Assembly: GCA_900541065.1 (NCBI GenBank)
Contig: UQIE01000005.1
Coordinates: forward strand, 1-64,000
Length of the DNA stretch: 64,000 bases
Reading direction: 5' to 3'
Source: an uncultured Collinsella sp.
Lineage (GTDB): Bacteria > Actinomycetota > Coriobacteriia > Coriobacteriales > Coriobacteriaceae
Shown here: positions 8,973 to 16,864 of the stretch, one piece after another
Numbering within the stretch: the stretch's first letter is position 1
Layout of the letters: each line of letters starts with the position of its first letter
The notes under the pieces: generated by a model
The model's database searches: none
The model's input: only the letters and a program-made list of their open reading frames with translations
What the model was told of the DNA's origin: nothing
Made by a program: the position numbers and the translations under genes

Positions 8973-9009
8973 TTGACAACAGGCTAAACTAGCTATTAAA
9001 CATTTACTA
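8973..9009 (+). promoter_or_regulatory. Candidate promoter/operator of the LacI-family gene
   Basis: TTGACA (8973-8978) and TATTAA (8994-8999) form a possible promoter with a short 15-bp spacer. TTTACTA (9003-9009), followed by CTGTTTAG, resembles the half-sites seen upstream of the isomerase gene, which suggests autoregulation. Confidence 0.4.
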
Positions 9010-9101
9010 TTCTGTTTAGATTGAATTTGCGGTCGTTTAGTTGCCGAGCCACGGGGCGGTCAAGCCACGATGCTCGGCCGCGACCGATGCTAGGGGAAAC
9101 G

Positions 9102-10112
9102 ATGGTTAAAGCAAGCGTCCGCGAGATCAGCCGCATTACCGGCTTTTCGCCCGCAACCGTGTCCAACGCGCTCAACCGCAAGCGCAGCGTGAGCGAGGAG
9201 ACCGCCAAGGTCATCCTGGAGTGCGCGCAGTCGCTTGGCTATCAGCAGTCGACGCAGCTCGAGAGCATCCAGTTTGTGCTTGCGCGCAAGACGGGCGCCA
9301 TCCTGGACGAGAGCACCTTCCATCCCGCGGTCATCGAGGGCGTGGAGCGCCAGGCGCGTCGCCACGGCATGAGCACGAGCTTTGTCTCGCTCGACTTTAG
9401 CGACCTGGACGCCGTGCGCCCGCAGGTCGAGGGCCTGATCGCCGACCCGTCGGCCGCCATCGTGCTGATGGGTACCGAGCTGGGTGAGGAAGACTATGCC
9501 TTGTTCGCCAACGCTGCCGCCCACTTGATCGTGCTCGATGGCTGGAGCGATCGTCAGTACTTCGATGCCGTAGTCATTGCCAACACCGACTCGGTGCTGC
9601 GCGCCGTGGACTACCTTATCGAGAAGGGTCACAAGCAAATCGGCTATCTGGCAGGCGACCTTCGCATCCGCAACTTTAAGGATCGCGAGCGCGGCTATCG
9701 CCAAGCGCTTGAGGATGCGGACCTTGAGGCCAACCCGACATGGCGCGTCACATTGGGCACCACGCTCGAAGGTGCTTATCGCGACATGGGCGCATGGCTC
9801 GACAGCGTCTCGCGCGACGACCTGCCGACGGCTTTCTTTGCCGAAAACGACGTGCTCGCCGTAGGCGCCATGCGCGCGCTGAACGAGCACGGCATACGTG
9901 TCCCCGAGGATGTCTCAATCATCGGCTTTGACGATCTGTCTTTGGGCGCCTTCTCCAATCCGCCGCTCACCACGGTGCACGTTCCCAAGCACGAGGTGGG
10001 CGAGATCGCGGTGCGCCGCCTGGTGGGCAACATCCGCAATCCCAAGAGCTATACCTGCAAGACGGCCGTGTCGACCTATTTTGTCGAGCGCCAAAGCGTG
10101 CGTGAGATCTAG
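9102..10112 (+). CDS. LacI-family transcriptional regulator
   Basis: The 336-residue protein opens with a LacI helix-turn-helix (ASVREISRITGFSPATVSNALNRKRSVSEETAKVI), followed by a periplasmic-binding-protein-like sensor domain with GHKQIGYLAGD, FAENDVLAVGAMRAL and SIIGFDDLSLG. Family members bind a sugar or sugar phosphate and leave their operator. The start at 9102 follows AGGGGAA by 3-4 bases; longer forms have no support. It is followed by a good terminator and then by the isomerase-transketolase-kinase operon on the same strand, which it probably controls. The effector is unknown. Confidence 0.92.
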   Translation: MVKASVREISRITGFSPATVSNALNRKRSVSEETAKVILECAQSLGYQQSTQLESIQFVLARKTGAILDESTFHPAVIEGVERQARRHGMSTSFVSLDFSDLDAVRPQVEGLIADPSAAIVLMGTELGEEDYALFANAAAHLIVLDGWSDRQYFDAVVIANTDSVLRAVDYLIEKGHKQIGYLAGDLRIRNFKDRERGYRQALEDADLEANPTWRVTLGTTLEGAYRDMGAWLDSVSRDDLPTAFFAENDVLAVGAMRALNEHGIRVPEDVSIIGFDDLSLGAFSNPPLTTVHVPKHEVGEIAVRRLVGNIRNPKSYTCKTAVSTYFVERQSVREI

Positions 10113-10178
10113 GCAAAGGCAACGCTGGGCCGTAGGGAGGCAAAGCTCGCTAAGGCAGCCATACATAACGCTACTAAG

Positions 10179-10203
10179 AGAGGGTCCTTTGGGCCCTCTT
10201 TTT
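10179..10203 (+). terminator. Intrinsic terminator of the LacI-family gene
   Basis: AGAGGGTCC (10179-10187) pairs with GGGCCCTCT (10191-10199) with one G:U pair and a 3-nt loop, followed by five U residues. Confidence 0.85.
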
Positions 10204-10301
10204 GATGCCCTTGTATGTTCAGTTTGTTTACATACCGTTTAGGCTGATTTCTCTACCGTCTACGGGTATTTCGCGTTAAACTTCTAAACAGTAGAGTAAA
10301 A

Positions 10302-10350
10302 CATTTAGTAAACAGAACAAAACGAAACATGCGTCTGTTTACTGAACATG
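10302..10350 (+). promoter_or_regulatory. Candidate LacI-type operators upstream of the isomerase operon
   Basis: CATTTAGTAAACAG (10302-10315) and CTGTTTACTGAACATG (10335-10350) are inverted copies of one motif. The second contains the pseudo-palindrome TGTTTACTGAACA, the first the 9-bp palindrome TTTAGTAAA. Another TGTTTAC occurs at 10225. They lie 20-70 bases before the start codon, a sensible repressor position. Confidence 0.5.
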
Positions 10351-10369
10351 TGATTAGGGGAGGACGTAC

Positions 10370-11770
10370 ATGGACAAGATCAAGCTCGGCTTTGTGCCCA
10401 CGCGCCGCAGTATCTTTAGCGCGCCGGACGCAATCAAGTATCGCGGCCTGACGGCTGATCGCCTGCGCGAGATCGGCGTCGACATCGTGGATATCGACGA
10501 TATCAATGAAGAGGGCCTGCTGTTCGACGACAGCCATATCGAGCCCATCGTCAAGAAATTCCGCGCCGAGGGCGTCGATGGCATTATGCTGTGCCACGCC
10601 AACTTTGGCACCGAGTACGTTTGCGCTCGCCTTGCCCGCGAGCTCGGTCTACCCGTACTGCTGTGGGGTCCGCGCGACGAGCGCCCCGAGCCCGACGGCA
10701 CACGCCTGCGCGATAGCCAGTGCGGCCTGTTCGCCACCGGCAAGGTCCTGCGCCGCTTCCAGGTTCCCTTCACCTACATGACCAACTGCCGCCTGACCGA
10801 CCCCGAGTTCGAGCGCGGCGTTTGGGACTTTTTGGCCGTTTGCAACGTGGTCAAGACCTTCAAGCACACCCGCATCCTGCAGATGGCCACCCGTCCGTTC
10901 GACTTCTGGTCGACCATGTGCAACGAGGGCGAGCTGCTCGAGAAGTTCAACATCCAGCTTTCGCCTATCCCCATGACCGAACTTGTCCAGGCTGTGCGCG
11001 ACGCCCAGGCCGACGAGCAGGCCATGGCCGCCATGCTTGCCCACATCAACGACAGCTTTGAGATCTGCATCCCCGAGGACAAGGTCCCTGCGGTTGCCGG
11101 TCTTGCCATCGCCATGAAGCGCTTGGTCGAGAAGTATGGCTGCAACGCCGGTGCCATTCAGTGCTGGAACGCTCTGCAGGACGAGCTGGGCATTATGCCC
11201 TGCGCCGCCAACGCCATCCTCAACGAGATGGGCATTCCTATCGTATGCGAGACCGATATCCACGGCGCCATCACCGCGCTGATGGTCGAGGCCGCCGACC
11301 TGGGCCGTCACCGCGGCATGTTCGCCGACTGGACCGTGCGCCATCCCGATAACGAGAACGGCGAGCTGCTGCAGCATTGCGGCCCCTGGCCCTGCAGCTG
11401 CGCGGCCGTCAAGCCCAAGCTCACCTACCCGCTGGCTTTCGATCACCCCGGCGCGCTGACGGCCGAGGCCAAGCACGGCGACCTCACCCTTGCCCGCTTT
11501 GACGGTGACAACGGCGAGTACTCGCTGCTACTGGGCAACGCCCGCGGCATCGACGGCCCGGCCGGCATGGGCACCTACCTGTGGGTCGAGGTCGACAACC
11601 TCAAGCGCCTCGAGGCCAAGATCGTCGAGGGTCCCTACATCCACCACTGCGTCGCCATTCACGCCAACGTGGTGCCGGTGCTCTACGAGGCGTGCAAGTA
11701 CATCGGCATTGCCCCCGACTTATACGACCCGATTGAAGAAGACGTCAAAGCCTACCTGCGAGGAGAGTAG
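10370..11770 (+). CDS. L-fucose/arabinose isomerase-like protein (COG2407 type)
   Basis: The 466-residue protein resembles the fucose/arabinose isomerase superfamily. The N-terminal part carries the motif HANFGTEYVCARLARELGLP followed by LLWGPRDERPEPDG, and the C-terminal part a conserved INDSFEI...KVPAVAGLAIA region and the acidic segments ETDIHGAITALM and HCGPWP. Such proteins interconvert aldose and ketose forms, or act on related polyols, with a metal ion. The true substrate is unknown. It is the first gene of an operon with both halves of a transketolase and an FGGY kinase, so an isomerase-kinase-transketolase sequence for a pentose or branched sugar is likely. A strong AGGGGAGGA precedes the ATG. 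Confidence 0.75.
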   Translation: MDKIKLGFVPTRRSIFSAPDAIKYRGLTADRLREIGVDIVDIDDINEEGLLFDDSHIEPIVKKFRAEGVDGIMLCHANFGTEYVCARLARELGLPVLLWGPRDERPEPDGTRLRDSQCGLFATGKVLRRFQVPFTYMTNCRLTDPEFERGVWDFLAVCNVVKTFKHTRILQMATRPFDFWSTMCNEGELLEKFNIQLSPIPMTELVQAVRDAQADEQAMAAMLAHINDSFEICIPEDKVPAVAGLAIAMKRLVEKYGCNAGAIQCWNALQDELGIMPCAANAILNEMGIPIVCETDIHGAITALMVEAADLGRHRGMFADWTVRHPDNENGELLQHCGPWPCSCAAVKPKLTYPLAFDHPGALTAEAKHGDLTLARFDGDNGEYSLLLGNARGIDGPAGMGTYLWVEVDNLKRLEAKIVEGPYIHHCVAIHANVVPVLYEACKYIGIAPDLYDPIEEDVKAYLRGE

Positions 11771-11772
11771 AA

Positions 11773-12609
11773 ATGGCAACTATCGAAGAGCTTGAGTCCC
11801 TGCGTTGGGACCTTCGCCGCGATTGCGTCGATATCATCATGGCTGGCGCCGGCGGCCACATCGGCGGCGACATGTCGGTGATTGACGCCCTCATGACCCT
11901 CTATGCCAACCACCTCAACATTTCGCCCGAGACCGTCGACGATCCCAACCGCGATCGCTTCGTGCTCTCCAAGGGCCACGCAATGGAGGCCTACTATGCG
12001 GTGCTCTGCCACGAGGGCTATCTGGATCTCGATGACGTCAAGGCCCGCTTCTCCAAGTTCGGCAGCCCCTACATCGGTCACCCCAACAACAAGCTCAAGG
12101 GCATCGAGATGAACTCGGGCTCGCTGGGTCACGGCCTGCCCGTGGCCGTGGGCATGGCGCTCGCCGGCAAGATGGACGGCCGCGACTATCGCGTCTACAC
12201 CATCATGGGCGACGGCGAGCTTGCCGAGGGCTCGGTCTGGGAGGGCGCCATGAGCGGCGGCAACTACCAGCTCGATAACCTGTGCGCGCTCGTGGACCGC
12301 AACCGCCTGCAGATCAGCGGCAGCACCGAGGACGTTATGAAGCAGGACTCGCAGGAGGAGCGCTGGGCAGCCTTCGGATGGAACGTGCTCTCCATTCCGG
12401 GCAACGACGTCCGGGCCATCGACGCCGCGCTGACGCTTGCGGCCGAGACCTGCGGCAAGCCCACGGTCATCATCCTCAACACGGTGAAGGGCTATGGCTC
12501 GCCTGTTATGGAGGACAAGGCCGCCTGGCATCATCACCTGCCCAATGATGAGGAATATGCCCAGATCATCGCCGATTTCGCTGCCCATAAGGAGGCCATC
12601 AATGGCTAA
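11773..12609 (+). CDS. Transketolase, N-terminal (ThDP-binding) subunit
   Basis: The 278-residue protein is the N-terminal half of a split transketolase. GAGGHIGGDMSVIDALMTLY and SKGHAMEAYYAVL are the substrate and pyrophosphate segments, and GDGELAEGSVWEGAM...LVDRN is the ThDP/metal motif. With the C-terminal subunit it forms the heterotetrameric enzyme that moves two-carbon units between sugar phosphates. It starts 2 bases after the isomerase stop, and its own stop overlaps the start of the next subunit gene, so equal synthesis is expected. Its place between a sugar isomerase and a sugar kinase suggests a dedicated rather than housekeeping role. Confidence 0.92.
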   Translation: MATIEELESLRWDLRRDCVDIIMAGAGGHIGGDMSVIDALMTLYANHLNISPETVDDPNRDRFVLSKGHAMEAYYAVLCHEGYLDLDDVKARFSKFGSPYIGHPNNKLKGIEMNSGSLGHGLPVAVGMALAGKMDGRDYRVYTIMGDGELAEGSVWEGAMSGGNYQLDNLCALVDRNRLQISGSTEDVMKQDSQEERWAAFGWNVLSIPGNDVRAIDAALTLAAETCGKPTVIILNTVKGYGSPVMEDKAAWHHHLPNDEEYAQIIADFAAHKEAING

Positions 12610-13543
12610 CAAGATCGCCAATCGCAAGGTTATCTGCGACACGCTGCTCGAGGCCGCGAAGACCGATAAGGATATCGTCGTCCTGTGCTCCGACTCCCGC
12701 GGCTCCGCATCGCTCACGCCGTTCTTTGATCAGTATCCCCAGCAGTCCGTCGAGGTCGGCATTGCCGAGCAGGACCTGGTGAGCATCGCTGCCGGCATGG
12801 CTTCGTGCGGCAAGAAGGCCTGGGCCGCCTCGCCGGCGTCCTTTGTGACCACGCGCTCGTATGAGCAGTGCAAGGTCGACGTTTCGTACTCCAACACCAA
12901 CGTCAAGCTCATCGGCATCTCGGGCGGTGTGTCCTACGGCGCTTTGGGCATGAGCCATCACTCCGCGCAGGATATCGCCGCCATGAGCGCGATTCCCAAC
13001 ATGCGCGTGTATCTGCCGAGCGACCGCTTCCAGACCGCCGAGCTCGTGCGGGCCCTGGTCGCCGATAACAAACCGGCCTACATCCGCGTGGGCCGCAACC
13101 CGGTCGAGGACGTGTACACCGAGGACGAGTGCCCGTTCCAGATGGATCGCGCCACCTGGGTACGCCGCGGCACCGATGTGACACTCGTCGCTACCGGCGA
13201 GATGGTCCGCCATGCCGTGGACGCTGCCGACCTGCTGGCCGAGCAGGGCATCTCGGCAACGGTACTCGACATGTACTGCGTCAAGCCGCTCGACGCCGAG
13301 GCCGTGATTGAGGCCGCCGGTGCCACGCGCGCCGTCGTGACCGTCGAGGAGCACAGCCCCTTCGGCGGTCTGGGCTCTATGGTCGCGCAGGTGGTGGGCG
13401 AGCATTGCCCGCGTCCGGTCAAGTGTCTCTCCCTGCCCGACGCGCCGGTCATCACTGGCACGAGCCCCGAGGTCTTTGCACACTACGGTCTGACGGGTGT
13501 CGGAATCGCCAAGACCGTTGCCGAGTTCCTGCCCGCAGAGTAA
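12602..13543 (+). CDS. Transketolase, C-terminal subunit
   Basis: The 313-residue protein holds the pyrimidine-binding domain of transketolase, with the catalytic glutamate in VEVGIAEQDLVSIAAGMAS, and the C-terminal domain (VLDMYCVKPLDAEAV, VVTVEEHSPFGGLGSMVAQ). It completes the active site of the N-terminal subunit. Its ATG at 12602 overlaps the upstream stop by 8 bases (aATGgcTAA), a sign of translational coupling; a longer frame from 12494 is rejected because it lies inside the upstream gene. The FGGY kinase gene follows after a palindromic repeat. Confidence 0.92.
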   Translation: MANKIANRKVICDTLLEAAKTDKDIVVLCSDSRGSASLTPFFDQYPQQSVEVGIAEQDLVSIAAGMASCGKKAWAASPASFVTTRSYEQCKVDVSYSNTNVKLIGISGGVSYGALGMSHHSAQDIAAMSAIPNMRVYLPSDRFQTAELVRALVADNKPAYIRVGRNPVEDVYTEDECPFQMDRATWVRRGTDVTLVATGEMVRHAVDAADLLAEQGISATVLDMYCVKPLDAEAVIEAAGATRAVVTVEEHSPFGGLGSMVAQVVGEHCPRPVKCLSLPDAPVITGTSPEVFAHYGLTGVGIAKTVAEFLPAE

Positions 13544-13547
13544 CTGG

Positions 13548-13580
13548 AATGTGACAAAGGGACCGTCCCTTTGTCACATT
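13548..13580. repeat. Palindromic intergenic repeat (AATGTGACAAAGGGAC type)
   Basis: Sixteen-base perfect arms (13548-13563 and 13565-13580) flank a single C. A related, partly diverged copy occurs at 56072-56106. It lies between the transketolase and kinase genes and would form a strong RNA hairpin without a U tract. Confidence 0.7.
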
Positions 13581-13599
13581 CGTTTTGAAAGGGGTGGCC

Positions 13600-15090
13600 A
13601 TGGGCCGCTACATCATCGGAATCGATCAATCCACGCAGGGCACCAAGGCGCTGCTGGTGGACGAGGGCGGCCATTTGATTCATCGTGCCGACCGTTCGCA
13701 TCGCCAGATTGTCAACGAGGCCGGCTGGGTGAGCCATGATCCGGCCGAGATTGCCACCAATGTGCTGGCCGTGACGCGTGCCGTGGTGGAGGAGACCGGG
13801 GTCGATCCGGCCGACGTCGCCGGCATCGGCATCTCCAACCAGCGCGAGACCACCGTTGCCTGGAACCGCACGACGGGCGAGCCGCTGTGCGACGCCGTGG
13901 TGTGGCAGTGCGCCCGCGCCCGCGAGCTGTGCGACGAGCTGACCGCGCGCGAGGGTGTGGCCGAGCTGGTGCGCGACACGACGGGTCTGGTGCTCTCGCC
14001 CTACTATCCGGCGGGCAAGATGGCCTGGATCCTTGCGAACGTTCCCGCTGCTGCCGAGGCCGCGGCGGCAGGCGAGCTGTGCCTGGGCACCATCGATGCC
14101 TGGGTGGTCTGGACGCTCACGGGCGGCGCGGAGTTTCGCTGCGACTGGTCCAATGCCAGCCGCACGCAGCTCTTTGACCTGCGCCGTGGCTGCTGGAGCG
14201 AGCCGGTGTGCGAGGCCTTTGGCGTCGACGTGGCCTGCCTGCCGCAGGTGACCGATTCCGATGGCCTGTTCGGCATGACGGATCTGGGTGGCTTTTTGCC
14301 AGCGCCCGTGCCCATTCACGGCGTGCTGGGCGACAGCCACGCGGCCTTGTTTGCCCAGGGCTGCCATAGCCGCGGCATGGCCAAGGCGACCTATGGCACC
14401 GGCAGCTCGGTCATGATGAACGTCGGCGACGAGTTCGTTGCCAGCTCGCACGGGCTTTCGAGCTCGCTCGCATGGCGCATGGACGGCGTGACCGAGTACG
14501 TGCTCGAGGGCAACGTGAGCTACGCCGGCGCCGTCAAGACGTGGCTGCGCGACGATCTTGAGCTCATCAATAACCCCGAGGAAGTTACCGACCTGTGCTA
14601 CGCTGCCAATCCGGCGAGTCGCGTCTACTTTGTGCCGGCGTTTACCGGTTTGGGCGCGCCGCACTGGGCGAGTGACGCCGAGGGCTGCGTCTTTGGCATG
14701 ACGCGCACCACGGGTCGCGCGGAGTTCGTGAAGGCCGCCGACGAGTCGATCGCCTATCAGATCTTTGACGTGATCGATGCGATGGTCGAGGATTCGGGTG
14801 CGGCACTTGCCGAGCTTCGCGTTGACGGCGGTCCCACGCGCGACGCGTACCTGATGCAGTTTGAGAGCGACTTGGTTGGCTCGCCCATCCGCATCGCGAG
14901 CAATGACGAGATGAGCGGCCTGGGCGCGGCCTGGGCCTGCGGCATTGCGCTGGGCATGTACACGCGCGGTGTCGTCGACGTCTACGGCGCCCGCGGCATC
15001 GTGGAGCCGTCGATGCCCGCCGACGAGCGCGCTAAAAAGATCGCCGGCTGGCGCCACGCCGTGAAATCAACGATTGCCTACACAGCCTAG
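13600..15090 (+). CDS. FGGY-family carbohydrate kinase (glycerol/xylulose kinase-like)
   Basis: The 496-residue protein has both FGGY actin-like domains. It opens with the phosphate-1 motif IIGIDQSTQGTKALLVD; the glycerol-kinase-like GISNQRETTVAWNRTTGEPL follows, then DWSNASRTQLFDL, GLGAPHW and LRVDGGPTRDAYLMQ. It phosphorylates a ketose or polyol with ATP in the cytosol. The surrounding isomerase and split transketolase suggest the substrate is the ketose made by the isomerase rather than glycerol. ATG 13600 is preceded by AAAGGGG; a TTG start at 13585 lies too near the repeat. I see no dedicated transporter in this operon. Confidence 0.88.
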   Translation: MGRYIIGIDQSTQGTKALLVDEGGHLIHRADRSHRQIVNEAGWVSHDPAEIATNVLAVTRAVVEETGVDPADVAGIGISNQRETTVAWNRTTGEPLCDAVVWQCARARELCDELTAREGVAELVRDTTGLVLSPYYPAGKMAWILANVPAAAEAAAAGELCLGTIDAWVVWTLTGGAEFRCDWSNASRTQLFDLRRGCWSEPVCEAFGVDVACLPQVTDSDGLFGMTDLGGFLPAPVPIHGVLGDSHAALFAQGCHSRGMAKATYGTGSSVMMNVGDEFVASSHGLSSSLAWRMDGVTEYVLEGNVSYAGAVKTWLRDDLELINNPEEVTDLCYAANPASRVYFVPAFTGLGAPHWASDAEGCVFGMTRTTGRAEFVKAADESIAYQIFDVIDAMVEDSGAALAELRVDGGPTRDAYLMQFESDLVGSPIRIASNDEMSGLGAAWACGIALGMYTRGVVDVYGARGIVEPSMPADERAKKIAGWRHAVKSTIAYTA

Positions 15091-15100
15091 AATGGTTTTT

Positions 15101-15139
15101 CTGGGACGGGGATTAAAAAATCATTGGTCCTCGTCCCAG
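15101..15139. repeat. Imperfect palindrome after the kinase gene
   Basis: CTGGGACGGGGATT (from 15101) pairs imperfectly with GGTCCTCGTCCCAG (ending 15139). It resembles the longer element directly after it and may also terminate the kinase operon. Confidence 0.55.
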
Positions 15140-15141
15140 GT

Positions 15142-15225
15142 AGTCAATTTGGGACGGGGCTTTTTTGACTGGTATGATTGGTGCGACCATTCGAACCAGC
15201 TAAAAGAGCCCGTCCCAATTTGACT
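15142..15225. repeat. 84-bp inverted-repeat element upstream of luxS
   Basis: The left arm from 15142 (AGTCAATTTGGGACGGGGC) matches the reverse complement of the right arm ending at 15225 over about 24 bp with few mismatches. The interior pairs again (CTGGT/ACCAG). The right end lies 17 bases from the luxS start. It looks like a small non-coding palindromic mobile or regulatory repeat. Confidence 0.6.
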
Positions 15226-15241
15226 ATCGAGAGGATCTGCC

Positions 15242-15730
15242 ATGGAGCGCATCGCGAGCTTTTCCGTTGACCATCTGCTGCTTGAGCCCGGCGTGTATGT
15301 GAGCCGCATCGACCGCGATCCGGCGACCGGCGCCGCCGTCACCACGTTTGACCTGCGCCTGACCACGCCCAACAAGGAGCCGGTCATGAACACGGCCGAG
15401 TGCCACACCATCGAGCACCTGGGCGCGACGTTCCTTCGCAACCATGCCGAGTGGTCGAGCCGCATTGTCTACTATGGACCCATGGGCTGCCGCACGGGCT
15501 TTTACCTCGTCGTGTTTGGTGAGGTGACGAGCGAGGAGATTCTGTCGCTCGTGCGTGAGCTGTTCGAGTTTGTCGCCGGCTTTGAGGGCGATGTCCCCGG
15601 TGCCGCTCCCGAGGAGTGCGGTAACTATCTGGACCAGAACCTCCCCATGGCAAACTGGCTCGCACGCCGCTACCTCGACCGCGACCTGGCCGATATCGAC
15701 GAGAAGCACCTGCATTATCAGCAGGCGTAA
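15242..15730 (+). CDS. S-ribosylhomocysteine lyase LuxS
   Basis: The 162-residue protein carries the metal-binding pattern of LuxS: HTIEH (His55 and His59) and PEECGNY (Cys126), plus GCRTGFYL with the catalytic cysteine region. It splits S-ribosylhomocysteine into homocysteine and 4,5-dihydroxypentane-2,3-dione, the autoinducer-2 precursor, as part of the activated methyl cycle. Length agrees with the family (about 155-165). GAGAGGA lies 5-6 bases before the ATG. It is probably monocistronic, with a terminator just downstream. Confidence 0.97.
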   Translation: MERIASFSVDHLLLEPGVYVSRIDRDPATGAAVTTFDLRLTTPNKEPVMNTAECHTIEHLGATFLRNHAEWSSRIVYYGPMGCRTGFYLVVFGEVTSEEILSLVRELFEFVAGFEGDVPGAAPEECGNYLDQNLPMANWLARRYLDRDLADIDEKHLHYQQA

Positions 15731-15759
15731 GGGCTTTATCGCCTAAAACGCACGGATTG

Positions 15760-15790
15760 GGCGCCTTCGCTTATGCGGGGGCGCCTTTTT
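15760..15790 (+). terminator. Terminator after luxS
   Basis: GGCGCC (15760-15765) pairs with GGCGCC (15780-15785), followed by five U residues. Confidence 0.75.
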
Positions 15791-15811
15791 GTTGAGTGGT
15801 CAGGACGAGCG

Positions 15812-15865
15812 TTCAAAATCGCTCATGTTTGTTCTAGAATGTTCGTATAGTCACATTTACGAACA
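15812..15865 (+). promoter_or_regulatory. Promoter and operator-like palindrome of the DUF4867-like gene
   Basis: TTCAAA (15812-15817) and TAGAAT (15835-15840) are spaced by 17 bp. The perfect inverted repeat TGTTCGTA-N10-TACGAACA (15840-15865) begins at the last base of the -10 box and ends beside the ribosome binding site, so a repressor there would block transcription start. The regulator is unknown. Confidence 0.5.
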
Positions 15866-15874
15866 GGAGTGAAC

Positions 15875-16519
15875 ATGCATATCTACTCTGTCTCTGATCC
15901 CGAGTTCAAGTCCTATGGCCGCGTGTGGGATGACGTTCCGTCCAGCCTGACCGCTCCACTCGTCGAGGCACTCGCGGCTACGCCCATCCCCGAGGGCAGC
16001 AAATACGTGGCCTCCGCGCCCGAGCTCGAGCAGGTTGAGGGCGCCGACACGCTCGGCCTGCTCATGTACGGCGGCCGCCCCTTCCAGCTCGGCTGGTGCA
16101 ACGGCCACAACACACGACTCAACTGTCTGGAGTATCACCGCGCGAGTGAGTTTAACCTGGGCGCCCGCGACTTTATCCTGCTCGTGGCGCATCGCTGGGA
16201 GATCGAGGACGGAAAGCTCGATACCGCGTTCGTCAAGGCGTTCCGCGTGCCGGCGGGCAAGGTTGTCGAGGTCTTCAACACCACGCTCCACTACACGCCG
16301 TGCATGGTCGATGAAAGCGGCTTCCAGGTGATGGTGGCGCTGCCCGCCGGTACCAACGGTCCGCGCCCCGAGGCCGCAACCGACATGCCTGCCGCCGGTG
16401 ACAGCTACTGCTACTGGAAGGCCGACAAGTGGGTCCTCTGCCATGCTGACAGCCCCAAGGCAGCCGAAGGCGGCTACGTGGGCCTCATCGGAAAGAACCT
16501 CGACATCGCCTGCGACTAG
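15875..16519 (+). CDS. DUF4867-like protein, cupin-like
   Basis: This 214-residue soluble protein has beta-rich segments (LGLLMYGGRPFQLGWCNGHNTRLNCLEYHRASEFN, FILLVAHRWEIEDG, PAGKVVEVFNTTLHYTPC) that suggest a cupin-like fold, and I recognise it as probably DUF4867. Members often lie near sugar-catabolic genes, but their reaction is not established. The conserved histidines (GWCNGHN, EYHRASE, TLHYTPC) could bind metal. AGGAG 5 bases before ATG 15875 fixes the start over the GTG at 15869. It has its own promoter and operator-like palindrome and stands apart from luxS. Confidence 0.65.
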   Translation: MHIYSVSDPEFKSYGRVWDDVPSSLTAPLVEALAATPIPEGSKYVASAPELEQVEGADTLGLLMYGGRPFQLGWCNGHNTRLNCLEYHRASEFNLGARDFILLVAHRWEIEDGKLDTAFVKAFRVPAGKVVEVFNTTLHYTPCMVDESGFQVMVALPAGTNGPRPEAATDMPAAGDSYCYWKADKWVLCHADSPKAAEGGYVGLIGKNLDIACD

Positions 16520-16526
16520 AATCTTC

Positions 16527-16666
16527 TGTCTCGATCTGTAACATCTAGCGGGCTAAATCGCCTCTACCTGTTATAGATCGAGACAAACCGTAGAGGGCCG
16601 CCCGAAAAATCTCGATCTGTAACACCAGGCCCGATTTTGGCTGTCTAACTGTTACAGATTGAGACA
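16527..16666. repeat. Two tandem copies of a TCTCGATCTGTAACA palindrome
   Basis: Copy 1: TGTCTCGATCTGTAACA (16527-16543) with TGTTATAGATCGAGACA (16569-16585), one mismatch. Copy 2: TCTCGATCTGTAACA (16610-16624) with TGTTACAGATTGAGACA (16650-16666), one G:U. The arms are conserved while the 25-base loops differ, which suggests that pairing rather than sequence is kept in the loops. Confidence 0.65.
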
Positions 16667-16676
16667 AACCGGGCCC

Positions 16677-16715
16677 AAGCCACCACAAAGGTGCCTGTCC
16701 CCTTTGTGGCGGCTT
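16677..16715. repeat. CCACAAAGG palindromic repeat, copy 1
   Basis: The arms AAGCCACCACAAAGG and CCTTTGTGGCGGCTT pair with one mismatch. The central 27 bases (16683-16709) are the exact reverse complement of 30170-30196 in the mgtA leader. Confidence 0.75.
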
Positions 16716-16864
16716 GGACAGGCGGGTATCAAAAAGTGTCAGACGGGGCGGCTGCCGGGCACCTGCGCGCGAAAAGAAGTATCGGCCTGCGCCGTTGCCG
16801 TTGAGCGGTACCCCGTTTGCAGGGATACTGAGCTTATGATAACAGCGTGCGAAAGGATTGATGC

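Larger units (their letters stand above)
16520..16864. other. Intergenic region packed with palindromic repeats
   Basis: Apart from the three palindromes listed separately (16527-16585, 16610-16666, 16677-16715), it holds a candidate -10 TATGAT (16835-16840) and the GAAAGGA ribosome binding site (16851-16857) of the GH1 gene. I see no gene. Confidence 0.6.

Noticed and set aside
13600..15090. Plain glycerol kinase GlpK
   Set aside because: Motifs are glycerol-kinase-like, but no glycerol facilitator or GlpD is nearby and the operon partners point to a ketose; kept as FGGY kinase without a symbol.
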